A stretch of 64,000 nucleotides of DNA. It comes from Georgenia_B sunbinii. GTDB taxonomy: Bacteria > Actinomycetota > Actinomycetes > Actinomycetales > Actinomycetaceae. This document shows, piece after piece, positions 53,772 to 62,906 of the stretch; position 1 is the first letter of the stretch; each line of letters starts with the position of its first letter. The stretch lies in assembly GCF_036421855.1 (NCBI RefSeq), contig NZ_JAZGOK010000001.1; one strand, 5' to 3'. The notes under the pieces were generated by a model. The model was not told the DNA's origin, made no database searches, and saw nothing but the letters and a program-made list of their open reading frames with translations. The translations under genes were made by a program, and so were the position numbers.

Positions 53772-54689
53772 TCAGGCGGTGACCGCCGGCCGCCGCTGCT
53801 CGCGCGGGCACCAGAACACCCGGCGCGCGGCCATCTGCTCCTCGACCACCGTGCTGCCGCAGCGCAGGCAGGGGCGGCCGGTGCGGTGGTAGACGTACCA
53901 GCTGTCGTCCTCCTCCTGGCGGTCCGCCGGCTCGGTGGTGACGATCCGGCCGGTGGCCACGCCGTCGCCCATGAGCAGCTCGAGGTCGGCCCACATCGCG
54001 CGCAGCGTCGCCGCCGGCACGTTGCGGCCGAGTCGGCGCGGGTGGACCCGGGCCCGGAACAGCACCTCGGCGCGATAGATGTTCCCGACGCCGGCGATGA
54101 CCGCCTGGTCCATGAGCAGCTCCCCTACCGGGCGCGAGCGCCGTCGCACCTCGGTGACGAAGGCGGCGGCGTCGCCGTCCTCGCGCAGCGGGTCGGGACC
54201 CAGCCGGCGCTGCGCGGCGGCCTTCTCCTGCGGGGTGATGACCTCGCACGCCATCGGTCCGGTGAGGTCGGCGACGCCGTGGCGGGAGACCAGCCGCGCC
54301 CGGACCGCGCCGCGCGGCTCGGGCAGCTGCCAGCTGCCCTGCTCGACGACGACCGGTGCCAGCGCCGTCTCCTGCTCGGCCACGCGGCGCCGGGGCGCGC
54401 CGATGGAGTGGGTGCCGTGGAAGTCGCTGTCGCCGTCGAAGGTCCACGAGCCGTAGAGGCCGAGGTGCACGCGCAGCCAGCGCAAATCGTCGTCGCCGGC
54501 TGCGTCGTCGCCGGCGAAGCCGAGGAACAGGTGCTTGCCGTGGGCGTCGGTGCGCACGAGGCGGTGGCCGTCGAGCAGCTCGGCGCCGGCCGCGAACCGG
54601 CCCTGCGGGGAGCTGACGGCGAGGCGCTCGCCCACCATGAGCTCGTCGAAGGCCAGCGCGAGGCGCCGGATCGAGTGACCTTCAGGCAT
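53772..54689 (-). CDS. Fpg/Nei family DNA glycosylase
   Basis: Base-excision glycosylase/AP lyase, 305 aa. The catalytic N-terminus is MPEGHSIRR (Pro2, Glu3). The H2TH region reads LMDQAVIAGVGNIYRAEVLFRARVHP. The C-terminal zinc finger is CLRCGS...FWCPREQ: three of four expected cysteines are present, and the fourth is Glu, so zinc binding may be altered. It resembles mycobacterial Nei. It overlaps the start of its own operon partner, the alkyltransferase-like gene, by 8 bases. Confidence 0.88.
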   Translation of the reverse strand: MPEGHSIRRLALAFDELMVGERLAVSSPQGRFAAGAELLDGHRLVRTDAHGKHLFLGFAGDDAAGDDDLRWLRVHLGLYGSWTFDGDSDFHGTHSIGAPRRRVAEQETALAPVVVEQGSWQLPEPRGAVRARLVSRHGVADLTGPMACEVITPQEKAAAQRRLGPDPLREDGDAAAFVTEVRRRSRPVGELLMDQAVIAGVGNIYRAEVLFRARVHPRRLGRNVPAATLRAMWADLELLMGDGVATGRIVTTEPADRQEEDDSWYVYHRTGRPCLRCGSTVVEEQMAARRVFWCPREQRRPAVTA

Positions 54690-54999
54690 CCATCTCCTCC
54701 AGGGGGTCCCACATCGCGCGGTCGAGGTCGACGCCGCCGGCCGGGCGCCGAGCGGTGCCCTCCGCGTCGTAGTGCACCGCCGCGCGGTCGCGCAGCGGCT
54801 CCGGCAGCGTGCCGTCGGCCCGCACCACCCGCCACCAGGGCACTGCCGCGCCCTCGGTCGCCATGAGCCTACCGACCTGCCGCGCGCCGCCTCGGCCCAG
54901 CCGCGCCCGCACCGCCTCAGCCACCAGGCCGTAGGTCGTCGCGCGGCCGGCGGGCACCTGGTCGACGACGTCGAGCACGGTTTCGCTCCACTCGGTCAC
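54682..54999 (-). CDS. alkyltransferase-like protein (MGMT fold, no acceptor cysteine)
   Basis: A 105-residue DNA-binding MGMT-type domain. The helix-turn-helix region (GRATTYGLVAEAV) is kept, but the active-site PCHRV of methyltransferases is replaced by VPWWRVV, so no methyl acceptor exists. Such ATL proteins flip and flag O6-alkylguanine for nucleotide excision repair. It is upstream of, and overlaps, the Nei-like glycosylase, forming a two-gene damage-recognition unit. Confidence 0.88.
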   Translation of the reverse strand: MTEWSETVLDVVDQVPAGRATTYGLVAEAVRARLGRGGARQVGRLMATEGAAVPWWRVVRADGTLPEPLRDRAAVHYDAEGTARRPAGGVDLDRAMWDPLEEMDA

Positions 55000-55063
55000 C
55001 CGGCCATTGTCACACCGCGCAATTCCCTCGCGCCGCGAGCCACCGGTCTGTCATCGTGCTGCG

Positions 55064-56356
55064 GTGACCACCGACGCACCCACCGTTCCGCCCGACGTCC
55101 CGCTGCCCGCCGGCTATCTGCTGGCCGAGCTCGACGACGTCGCCGACCGTGACGCGATGATTGAGGTCGACCGGTGGGGCTTCGCCTTCGAGTTCGCCCC
55201 CGAGGACGTCCCGCACCTGGTGTGGACCCTCGAGCCCGGCCGCAGCGTCGGGGTGTGGCGCGAGGTCGCGGCCGGCCGGCGGCTGGTCGCGGTCCACTCC
55301 TCCTTCGCGTTCCGGGTGCAGGTCCCCGGCGGGGCGCAGGTGCCGGCCGCCGGGCTCACCTGGGTGGCGGTCCACCCCGGTGAGCGGCGTCGCGGGCTGG
55401 CCCGCGCCATGCTCCACGCGCACCTGCGCCGCTCGATCGAGCGCGGCGAGGTGGTCTCGGTGCTCAACGCCGCCGAGAGCGGCATCTACGGCCGCTACGG
55501 CTACGGGATCGCCAGCCACCGTGCCTCTGCGACGCTCGGTCGCGGCGCGGCGCTGCATCCGGTCCCCGGCAGCGACGACCTCGTCGTGGAGTTCGCGACG
55601 CTCGACCCGGCCGCCCACGGCGACCTGATCGAGGCGCTCCACGGCGCGGTCGTGCGGCCGGGCTGGATCACCCGCGACACCGCGGCACTGCGCGCCGACC
55701 ACCTGGTCGACTGGCCCTCCGCCCGTCGCGGGGCGGAGGCCCGACGCATCGCGATCGTGCGCGACGCCGACGGCGCCCCGCGCGCCTACGGCACCTTCCG
55801 ACGCAAGGGCAAGTGGGCCGACGAGGGCCAGCCCGACGGCGCCGTCCGGGTGCACGACACCGTCGCGCTGGACGCCACCGCGGCGCGCGCGCTGTGGGGC
55901 GCCCTCACCGACATGGACCTCATGACGTCGGTGGAGGTCGGCAACCTCCCGCCCGACGACGCGGCGCTGGGCCTGCTCACCGACCTGCGCGGCACCAAGC
56001 TCCGGGTGCACGACGACGTCTGGCTGCGGATCCTCGACCTGCCCGCCGCGCTGCGGGCGCGCACCTACCCGGCGCCGGTGGACGCCGTTCTCGAGGTGAC
56101 CGACCCGCTCGTCGCGAGCAACGCCGGCCGCTGGCAGCTGCGCGCCGCCGACACTGAAGTGACGGTCACCCGGACCGACGCGCCGGCGCAGCTGGCGATC
56201 GACATCGCGGACCTCGCCGCGGCCTACCTCGGCGGCACCTCGCTGGCGGCGCTGGCCGCCGCCGGCCGGGCGACGGAGCTGGTCCCCGGGTCGCTCACCG
56301 CGCTGAGCACGGCCTTCGGCTGGCCGCTCGCCCCGAGCACCGGCTGGGGGTTCTAG
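55064..56356 (+). CDS. Eis-like GNAT N-acetyltransferase
   Basis: A 430-residue protein with Eis architecture: N-terminal GNAT domain with acetyl-CoA loop VAVHPGERRRGLARAML, a second degenerate GNAT domain and a C-terminal sterol-carrier-like domain. SGIYGRYGYGIAS is an Eis signature, and the terminal Phe after GW is the usual catalytic carboxylate end. Relatives acetylate aminoglycosides and other amines; the substrate here is unknown. The GTG was chosen over an upstream ATG frame; CATCGT lies 6 bases before it. Confidence 0.85.
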   Translation: MTTDAPTVPPDVPLPAGYLLAELDDVADRDAMIEVDRWGFAFEFAPEDVPHLVWTLEPGRSVGVWREVAAGRRLVAVHSSFAFRVQVPGGAQVPAAGLTWVAVHPGERRRGLARAMLHAHLRRSIERGEVVSVLNAAESGIYGRYGYGIASHRASATLGRGAALHPVPGSDDLVVEFATLDPAAHGDLIEALHGAVVRPGWITRDTAALRADHLVDWPSARRGAEARRIAIVRDADGAPRAYGTFRRKGKWADEGQPDGAVRVHDTVALDATAARALWGALTDMDLMTSVEVGNLPPDDAALGLLTDLRGTKLRVHDDVWLRILDLPAALRARTYPAPVDAVLEVTDPLVASNAGRWQLRAADTEVTVTRTDAPAQLAIDIADLAAAYLGGTSLAALAAAGRATELVPGSLTALSTAFGWPLAPSTGWGF

Positions 56357-56367
56357 AGTCGGCTCGC

Positions 56368-56814
56368 TCAGCGCTGCTCGTACGCCGCCAGCTGGTCGAT
56401 CCGGCGCTGGTGGCGCTCGTTGCCGGAGAACGGCTCGGCGAGGAAGGCGTCGACGAACGAGACCGCTTCTTCGACGGTGTGCTTGCGGGCGCCCAGCGAG
56501 ATGACGTTGGCGTCGTTGTGCGTCCGCGCCAGCGTGGCGGTGTCGAGGTCCCAGGCGAGGGCCGCGCGGACCCCGCGCACCTTGTTCGCGGCGATCTGCT
56601 CACCGTTGCCCGAGCCGCCCAGCACGATGCCCAGGCTGCCGGGATCTGCCACGACGGCCTCACCGGCGTCGAAGCAGAACGCCGGGTAGTCGTCGAGGGC
56701 GTCGTAGGTGTCGGCCCCGTGGTCGACGACGTCGTGCCCCGCGGTGGTGAGGTGCTCGACGAGGGCGGCCTTGAGCTCGAACCCGGCATGGTCGGCGGCG
56801 ATGTGGATGCGCAT
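56368..56814 (-). CDS. rpiB: ribose-5-phosphate isomerase B
   Basis: Interconverts ribose 5-phosphate and ribulose 5-phosphate (148 aa). It opens with IHIAADHAGFELKA and has the anion-hole loop GGSGNGEQIAANKV, the actinobacterial type using Glu rather than Cys as base. HNDANVISLGAR is conserved. The ATG (56812-56814) is preferred to an upstream start adding 16 residues. It converges on the Eis-like gene. Confidence 0.93.
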   Translation of the reverse strand: MRIHIAADHAGFELKAALVEHLTTAGHDVVDHGADTYDALDDYPAFCFDAGEAVVADPGSLGIVLGGSGNGEQIAANKVRGVRAALAWDLDTATLARTHNDANVISLGARKHTVEEAVSFVDAFLAEPFSGNERHQRRIDQLAAYEQR

Positions 56815-56897
56815 GCCTCTATCCTGCCCCGTTCCGGCCGCCGGGCGGGCAGCACGACACATGGTGAGCCGGCGGCGGCCTCCCGTATCGTCGAGGC

Positions 56898-58910
56898 ATG
56901 ACGAACGACACCGCTCCCCTCACGCCGCCGACGACCGAGGCCTTCACGGCCGCGATGGACCGCTCCGTGCGCCCGCAGGACGACCTCTACCGCTTCATCA
57001 ACGGCAGCTATGTCCGCGACCACGTCATCCCGGCCGACCGGGCCCGCGACGGCGCCTTCATGGTGCTGCGCGACCTGTCCGAGGAGCGGGTGCGTGACAT
57101 CATCACCGCGGCCGCCGAGGCGGACGACGTCTCCGGGGAGGCCGAGCAGATCGGCAACCTCTACGGCTCGTTCATGGCGCAGGAGCGCATCGAGGCGCTC
57201 GGCACCGAGCCGCTCGCACCGGACCTCGAGCTGGTGACCGCGGCGATGGACAAGGACGCCCTCGCACGGGCGCTCGCGTCGCTGGCGCCCACCGGGGTGG
57301 GCGGCATCGTCGAGATGTTCGTCGACACCGACTTCAACGACCCCGACCGCTACACCTGCTTCCTGTGGCAGGGGGGCCTGGGCCTGCCCGACGAGTCCTA
57401 CTACCGCGAGGACACCCATGCCGAGACCCGCGCGGCCTACGTCGCGCACGTCGCCGTCATGCTCGAGCTGTCCGGGCTCGTCTCCGCCGACGAGGCGGCC
57501 GGCGCCGCGCAGCAGGTGATGGCGGTGGAGACGCGGCTGGCGGCCGGTCACTGGGACCGGGTCAAGAGCCGCGAGGCGGACCTCCTCAACAACCCGCGCA
57601 GCTGGGCGGAGATCGTCGACTCCGCCCCCGGCTTCCCGTGGGACGCCTGGCGCGAGACGCTCGCGCTGCCCGACGGCGCGCTCGACAGCTCGATCGTCGG
57701 CCAGCCCTCCTACCTGACGCACCTCGCGGCGGCCTGGCAGGAGCTCGACGTCGCCGCGCTACGGCTGTGGCTGCTGTGGCACGTCGTCTCCGCCCGCGCG
57801 CCCTACCTGCCCGCCGCCTTCGTCGAGGAGCGGTTCGACTTCTACGGCCGCACCCTCACCGGCGCCACCGAGCTGCGTGACCGGTGGAAGCGCGGCGTCG
57901 CGCTCGTCGAGGGCGCGATGGGCGAGGCGGTCGGCAAGCTCTACGTCGAGCGCCACTTCCCGCCGTCGCACAAGGCTGCCATGCAGGACCTCGTCGCGAA
58001 CCTCATCGAGGCCTACCGTCGGTCGATCACCGAGCTGGACTGGATGAGCGAGGAGACCAAGCACCGCGCGCTGGCCAAGCTCGAGGCCTTCACCCCCAAG
58101 ATCGGCTACCCGGACGCGTGGCGCGACTACAGCGCGCTGCACACCGACCCGACCGACCTGCTCGGCAACGTGCGGTCCGCGAACGTCTTCGAGACCAACC
58201 GCAACCTCGCCAAGCTCGGCCGGCCGATGGACCGCGACGAGTGGTTCATGCCGCCGCAGACGGTCAACGCGTACTACAACCCGACGATGAACGAGATCGT
58301 CTTCCCGGCCGCGATCCTGCAGCCGCCGTTCTTCGACCCGCAGGCCGACGACGCCTGGAACTACGGCGGCATCGGCGCGGTCATCGGCCACGAGATCGGT
58401 CACGGCTTCGACGACCAGGGCAGCAAGTACGACGGCACCGGCAAGCTCGAGGACTGGTGGACCGACACCGACCGGGCCGAGTTCGAGGCCCGGACCGCCA
58501 CCCTCATCGCCCAGTACGACGCCTTCTCCCCGGCACAGCTGGCGGACTCCCACCGGGTCAACGGCGCGCTGACCATCGGGGAGAACATCGGCGACCTCGG
58601 CGGCCTGACCATCGCGATCACGGCCTACGAGATCGCGCTGCGCAACGCCGGCCTCGCCGGCCTGGACGAGGCGCCGGTGATCGACGGCGTCACCGGGCTG
58701 CAACGGATCTTCTACTCCTGGGGCCGGGTCTGGCAGCAGAAGGCCCGCGACGCGGAGGCGATCCGGCTGCTGTCGATCGACCCGCACTCCCCCAACGAGT
58801 TCAGGTGCAACGGGGTGGTGCGCAACCTCGACAGCTTCGTCGAGGCGTTCGACGTCCAGCCCGGCGACGCCCTCTACCTGCCGCCCGAGGAGCGCGTGAG
58901 CATCTGGTAG
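56898..58910 (+). CDS. M13 family metallopeptidase (PepO/neprilysin-like)
   Basis: Zinc endopeptidase, 670 aa, with no signal peptide, so probably cytoplasmic. The zinc motif HEIGH is at about residues 498-502, with FDDQGSKYDG after it; the third ligand lies in GENIGDLGGL near residue 562. NAYYNPTMNEIVFPA is the substrate-binding strand, and it ends in CNGVVRN and ERVSIW. TATCGT lies 6 bases before the ATG, so it is likely leaderless. Confidence 0.93.
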   Translation: MTNDTAPLTPPTTEAFTAAMDRSVRPQDDLYRFINGSYVRDHVIPADRARDGAFMVLRDLSEERVRDIITAAAEADDVSGEAEQIGNLYGSFMAQERIEALGTEPLAPDLELVTAAMDKDALARALASLAPTGVGGIVEMFVDTDFNDPDRYTCFLWQGGLGLPDESYYREDTHAETRAAYVAHVAVMLELSGLVSADEAAGAAQQVMAVETRLAAGHWDRVKSREADLLNNPRSWAEIVDSAPGFPWDAWRETLALPDGALDSSIVGQPSYLTHLAAAWQELDVAALRLWLLWHVVSARAPYLPAAFVEERFDFYGRTLTGATELRDRWKRGVALVEGAMGEAVGKLYVERHFPPSHKAAMQDLVANLIEAYRRSITELDWMSEETKHRALAKLEAFTPKIGYPDAWRDYSALHTDPTDLLGNVRSANVFETNRNLAKLGRPMDRDEWFMPPQTVNAYYNPTMNEIVFPAAILQPPFFDPQADDAWNYGGIGAVIGHEIGHGFDDQGSKYDGTGKLEDWWTDTDRAEFEARTATLIAQYDAFSPAQLADSHRVNGALTIGENIGDLGGLTIAITAYEIALRNAGLAGLDEAPVIDGVTGLQRIFYSWGRVWQQKARDAEAIRLLSIDPHSPNEFRCNGVVRNLDSFVEAFDVQPGDALYLPPEERVSIW

Positions 58911-58911
58911 G

Positions 58912-59505
58912 TCAGCGCAGCTCGTAGTCGGCGCGGGCGACGTCGAACCCGGAGCCGGACTCGTCGTGGCGGCAGCTGACGCCGGACTCCTCGCTCTCGC
59001 AGGTGAAGCCGTGCGCGGTGATCGTCTCACCGTAGGCGAGGGCGGGGACGTCCCCGGCGACGACGAGCGGGTCGCAGGGCATCGAGGCGCCGGCCGGCTC
59101 CACCCGCAGGTGGCCGCCGGCGGCGTCGTCGTCGCACTGCTGCGCGTCCTCGGGCTCGTACGTGAAGGCCGCGATGACGCAGTCGGCGCTGTCGACGGTG
59201 ATCGAGCAGGCGATGTTGCCCGACGGCGACGCGAAGTAGGTGGGCTTGTCGTCCGGCGTCTCGTCCTTCGACGGCGTCGCGCCGTCGTCGTCGGGTGGCG
59301 CGACGTCGTCGGCCGACGCGTCGTCGTCGGGCGCGGTGGTCACGACGGCCGACGGCGTGGTCGCGTCGGCGGCCGGTGAGCCGCCGCTGGTCGCGCGCTG
59401 CACAAGCATGACGACGAGCAGCAGGACGAGCACCGAGACCACCGCGATGAGCAGGATCTGCGGCGCCGTCAGTCGTGGGCTCCGACGGTCGGGTGGAGCG
59501 GACAT
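58912..59505 (-). CDS. membrane-anchored secreted protein, unknown function
   Basis: A 197-residue protein. A short basic N-terminus is followed by a membrane helix (about residues 16-38, ILLIAVVSVLVLLLVVMLV), an Asp/Pro/Ser/Thr-rich disordered linker (about 42-85) and an extracellular domain with FASPSGNIACSI and six cysteines, probably disulfide-bonded. The family is not recognised; SPSGNIxC is common in actinobacterial secreted proteins. GAGGTG before the ATG lies inside a long inverted repeat. Confidence 0.7.
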   Translation of the reverse strand: MSAPPDRRSPRLTAPQILLIAVVSVLVLLLVVMLVQRATSGGSPAADATTPSAVVTTAPDDDASADDVAPPDDDGATPSKDETPDDKPTYFASPSGNIACSITVDSADCVIAAFTYEPEDAQQCDDDAAGGHLRVEPAGASMPCDPLVVAGDVPALAYGETITAHGFTCESEESGVSCRHDESGSGFDVARADYELR

Positions 59506-59556
59506 GGTCACCTCGTCACTGGAAGACAACCAGGCACGGTACGTGACGAGGTGACC
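59506..59556. promoter_or_regulatory. 14-bp perfect inverted repeat over promoter and ribosome site
   Basis: GGTCACCTCGTCAC (59506-59519) and GTGACGAGGTGACC (59543-59556) are perfect complements with a 23-base loop. On the minus strand the loop contains TACCGT (a possible -10) and the 3' arm contains the GAGGTG ribosome site of the secreted-protein gene. It could be an operator, or an RNA hairpin that hides the site when read from the upstream gene. Confidence 0.7.
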
Positions 59557-59566
59557 CGAGCGAAAC

Positions 59567-60172
59567 TCAGTCGAAGACCGGGCCCTGGGTGCGGGTGCGC
59601 TTGAGCTCGAAGAAGCCCGGCACGCCGGCGACGAGGACCAGCCCGTCCCACAGCCGGCCCGCTTCCTCGCCCGTGGGGGCAGGAGTGATGACCGGGCCGA
59701 AGAACCCGGTGCCGTTGAACGCGACGACGGGGGTGCCGACGTCCTCGCCGACGATCGAGATGCCCTCCTGGTGCGAGGCGCGCAGCGAGTCGTCGAGCTC
59801 GTCGGAGGTCGCGTAGCGGGCGAGCTCGGCAGGCAGCCCCGCCTCCGCGAGCGCCTCCTCGAGCACCGCCACGTCAGCGGTGGCGCGGCCGCCGGGGTGG
59901 TAGCGGGTGCCGAGCGCGTCGTAGAGCGGCTTGACGTACTCCACGCCGTGCCGCTCGCGCGCGGCGTTGACGACCCGGGCCGGGCCCCACGCGTCACGCA
60001 TGACCTGCTGGTAGTCCTCCGGCAGGTCCCGGCCCTCGTTGAGGACGGCCAGCGACATGATGTGCCAGCGCACCGTCACGGGCCGGATCTGCTCGACCTC
60101 ACTCATCCACCGGGAGGTCATCCATGCCCAGGGGCACACCGGATCGAACCAGAAGTCGACGACATCACTCAC
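59567..60172 (-). CDS. Rv2466c-like DsbA family protein lacking the second cysteine
   Basis: Thioredoxin-fold protein of 201 aa that closely tracks mycobacterial Rv2466c, a mycothiol-dependent nitroreductase-like oxidoreductase: FWFDPVCPWAWMTSRW, AWGPARVV, GEDVGTPVVAFNG, and FFELKRTRT near the end. The active site reads CPWA where CPWC is expected, leaving only the nucleophilic cysteine, so a monothiol mechanism with mycothiol is likely. The GTG start has AGGAG upstream. It is followed by the secreted-protein gene. Confidence 0.85.
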   Translation of the reverse strand: MSDVVDFWFDPVCPWAWMTSRWMSEVEQIRPVTVRWHIMSLAVLNEGRDLPEDYQQVMRDAWGPARVVNAARERHGVEYVKPLYDALGTRYHPGGRATADVAVLEEALAEAGLPAELARYATSDELDDSLRASHQEGISIVGEDVGTPVVAFNGTGFFGPVITPAPTGEEAGRLWDGLVLVAGVPGFFELKRTRTQGPVFD

Positions 60173-60314
60173 GAAAAGCTCCTATCGATCGCACGGTCGC
60201 ACGGCCGCGTCCGCCATCACCGCCAGCCTAATCGGGACGCGGCAATCGACATGCCGCCCTCGACACCCCCGTGAAAGGATCGACCGAGCCCGCCCGCTGA
60301 GCCAAGGAGCACCC

Positions 60315-62906
60315 GTGCCCGGAGAGAACCTCACCCGTGAGGAGGCGGCCGCACGCGCCGCGGTCGTCGACGTCGAGTCCTACGACGTCGCCCTCGACCT
60401 CACCCGCGGCGATCGCATCTTCGCCTCCCGCACGACGGTCCGGTTCCGCGGCACCCCGGGCGCCGAGACCTTCATCGACCTCATCGCCGACGCCGTCCAC
60501 GAGGTCCGCCTCAACGGGCGCCAGCTCGACGTCCACCTGTGGGACGGTGCCCGGCTGACGCTGCCCGGCCTCGCCGCCGAGAACGAGCTGCGGGTGGTGG
60601 CCGACGGCCGGTACATGAACACCGGCGAGGGGCTGCACCGGTTCGTCGACCCGGTCGACGACGAGGTCTACCTCTACAGCCAGTTCGAGGTCGCCGACTC
60701 CCGCCGGGTGTTCGCGGTGTTCGAGCAGCCGGACCTCAAGGCGTCGTTCGGCTTCACCGTCACCGCGCCGGAGCACTGGACGGTGGTGTCCAACTCCGCC
60801 ACCCCTGAGCCGCAGCCGACCGACGACGACTCCGAGGCGGCGGTGTGGCACTTCACGCCGACCCCGCGGATCGCCAGCTATATCACCGCGATCATCGCCG
60901 GGCCGTACCACCGCGAGACCGGCGAGCTGACGAGCAGCGACGGCCGCACGATCCCGCTCGGGGTGTTCTGCCGGGCGTCGCTGGCGCCGCACCTGGACAC
61001 CGAGAACATCCTGGAGATCACCCGGCAGGGCTTCGCGTTCTACGAGGAGGCCTTCGACCGGCCGTACCCGTTCGAGAAGTACGACCAGCTGTTCGTGCCG
61101 GAGTTCAACGCCGGCGCGATGGAGAACGCGGGCGCGGTCACCTTCCTGGAGAACTACATCTTCCGCTCCAAGGTGCCGCAGGCGACCGTCGAGCGGCGCG
61201 CGGTCACCATCCTCCACGAGCTCGCCCACATGTGGTTCGGCAACCTCGTGACCATGCGGTGGTGGAACGACCTGTGGCTCAACGAGTCCTTCGCCGAGTA
61301 CATGTCCACCTGGGCGGCGGCCGAGGCCACGCAGTGGCGCAGCGCCTGGACGACGTTCTCCTCGCTGGAGAAGTCCTGGGCCTACCGCCAGGACCAGCTG
61401 CCCTCGACCCACCCGATCGTCGCGGAGATCACCGACCTCGAGGACGTCGAGGTGAACTTCGACGGCATCACCTACGCCAAGGGTGCCTCGGTGCTCAAGC
61501 AGCTCGTCGCCTGGGTGGGGCAGGACGCCTTCCTCGCCGGCGTGCGGGCCTACTTCACCAGGCACCAGTGGGGCAGCACCGAGCTGCGCGACCTGCTCGT
61601 CGAGCTCGAGGCCACGAGCGGGCGCGACCTCACCGCCTGGTCCGAGCAGTGGCTCGAGCGCGCCGGCGTCACCTTGCTACGGCCGCAGGTCACCACCGAC
61701 GACGACGGCGTCATCACCTCCTTCGCGGTCCTCCAGGAGGCCCCGGCGGAGCACCCGGTGCTGCGCCCGCACCGCCTCGTCGTCGGGACCTACGACCTCG
61801 TGGGCGACGGCGAGGACGCGCGCCTCGAGCGGACCGGCCGCGTGGAGCTGGACGTCGACGGCGCGCGGACCGACGTCCCCGAGCTCGTCGGGCGCCGTCG
61901 CCCGGACCTCGTCCTCGTCAACGACGAGGACCTCGCCTACGCCAAGGTGCGGCTGGACGAGCAGTCGCTGCGCACCGCCGTCGACCACCTCGCGAGCTTC
62001 GACGACTCCCTCACCCGCGCCCTCGTGTGGGCGGCGGCGTGGGACATGACGCGCGACGGCGAGATCGCCGCCCGCCGGTTCATCGACCTGGTGCTCAGCA
62101 ACATCGGGGCGGAGACCGACTCGACGCTCGTCCTCGTGCTGCTGCGCCAGCTCACCCTCGCGCTGTCGGCCTACACCGACCCCGCGGACCGGGAGGAACG
62201 CACCCACGACGTCGTCGGCCGGCTGTGGCAGCTCGCGGTGGACGCGCCGCCGGGCTCGGACCGCCAGCTCCAGCTCGTGCGGTCGTTCGTCGGCCGGGCG
62301 AGGTCCGCGGACCAGCTGGCGACCGTCGCCGGGCTGCTCGGGGGCACCACCGCGCTGGCCGGCCTGGAGATCGACACCGACCTGCGCTGGGCGCTGGTGA
62401 CCTCGCTGTCGGCCGGTGGCCGGGTCGACGGGGCCGCGATCGACGCCGAGGAGCGCCGGGACCCCACCGCCACCGGTCGCCAGGCCGCCGCCCGCGCCCG
62501 CGCCGTGCGGCCCACCGCCGCGGCGAAGGCGGAGGTGTGGGCCGCGGCGGTCGACTCCGACGAGCTGCCCAACGCACTCCAGGGCGCGGTCATCTCCGGG
62601 TTCACCGACGTCCACGACAGGTCGCTGCTGGTGCCGTTCGTCGACCGCTACTTCGACGCCCTCGAGCGGGTGTGGCGCGAGCGCACCAACGAGATCGCGC
62701 AGGGGATCGTCACCGGGCTGTACCCGTTCGCGCTCGCCGGGCTGGCCGACGAGCTCGGCGTCGACGTCCTCGCCCGCAGCGACCACTGGTTGGCGCGCCA
62801 CCCCGAGGCGCCCGCCGCGCTGCGACGTCTCGTCGTCGAGGACCGCGACGCCGTCCGGCGGGCGATCGCCGCCCAGCAGGTCGATCGGGCGGCCGGTGAC
62901 CGCTGA
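60315..62906 (+). CDS. pepN: aminopeptidase N (M1 family)
   Basis: Zinc aminopeptidase, 863 aa. The exopeptidase motif GAMEN is at 267-271 and HELAHMWFGN gives the zinc histidines 301 and 305, with the Glu ligand about 19 residues on (NESFAEYMS). A C-terminal ERAP1-like helical domain follows. The GTG has AAGGAG 5 bases away; upstream frame extension is not supported. Its end overlaps the folP-like gene by 11 bases. Confidence 0.95.
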   Translation: MPGENLTREEAAARAAVVDVESYDVALDLTRGDRIFASRTTVRFRGTPGAETFIDLIADAVHEVRLNGRQLDVHLWDGARLTLPGLAAENELRVVADGRYMNTGEGLHRFVDPVDDEVYLYSQFEVADSRRVFAVFEQPDLKASFGFTVTAPEHWTVVSNSATPEPQPTDDDSEAAVWHFTPTPRIASYITAIIAGPYHRETGELTSSDGRTIPLGVFCRASLAPHLDTENILEITRQGFAFYEEAFDRPYPFEKYDQLFVPEFNAGAMENAGAVTFLENYIFRSKVPQATVERRAVTILHELAHMWFGNLVTMRWWNDLWLNESFAEYMSTWAAAEATQWRSAWTTFSSLEKSWAYRQDQLPSTHPIVAEITDLEDVEVNFDGITYAKGASVLKQLVAWVGQDAFLAGVRAYFTRHQWGSTELRDLLVELEATSGRDLTAWSEQWLERAGVTLLRPQVTTDDDGVITSFAVLQEAPAEHPVLRPHRLVVGTYDLVGDGEDARLERTGRVELDVDGARTDVPELVGRRRPDLVLVNDEDLAYAKVRLDEQSLRTAVDHLASFDDSLTRALVWAAAWDMTRDGEIAARRFIDLVLSNIGAETDSTLVLVLLRQLTLALSAYTDPADREERTHDVVGRLWQLAVDAPPGSDRQLQLVRSFVGRARSADQLATVAGLLGGTTALAGLEIDTDLRWALVTSLSAGGRVDGAAIDAEERRDPTATGRQAAARARAVRPTAAAKAEVWAAAVDSDELPNALQGAVISGFTDVHDRSLLVPFVDRYFDALERVWRERTNEIAQGIVTGLYPFALAGLADELGVDVLARSDHWLARHPEAPAALRRLVVEDRDAVRRAIAAQQVDRAAGDR

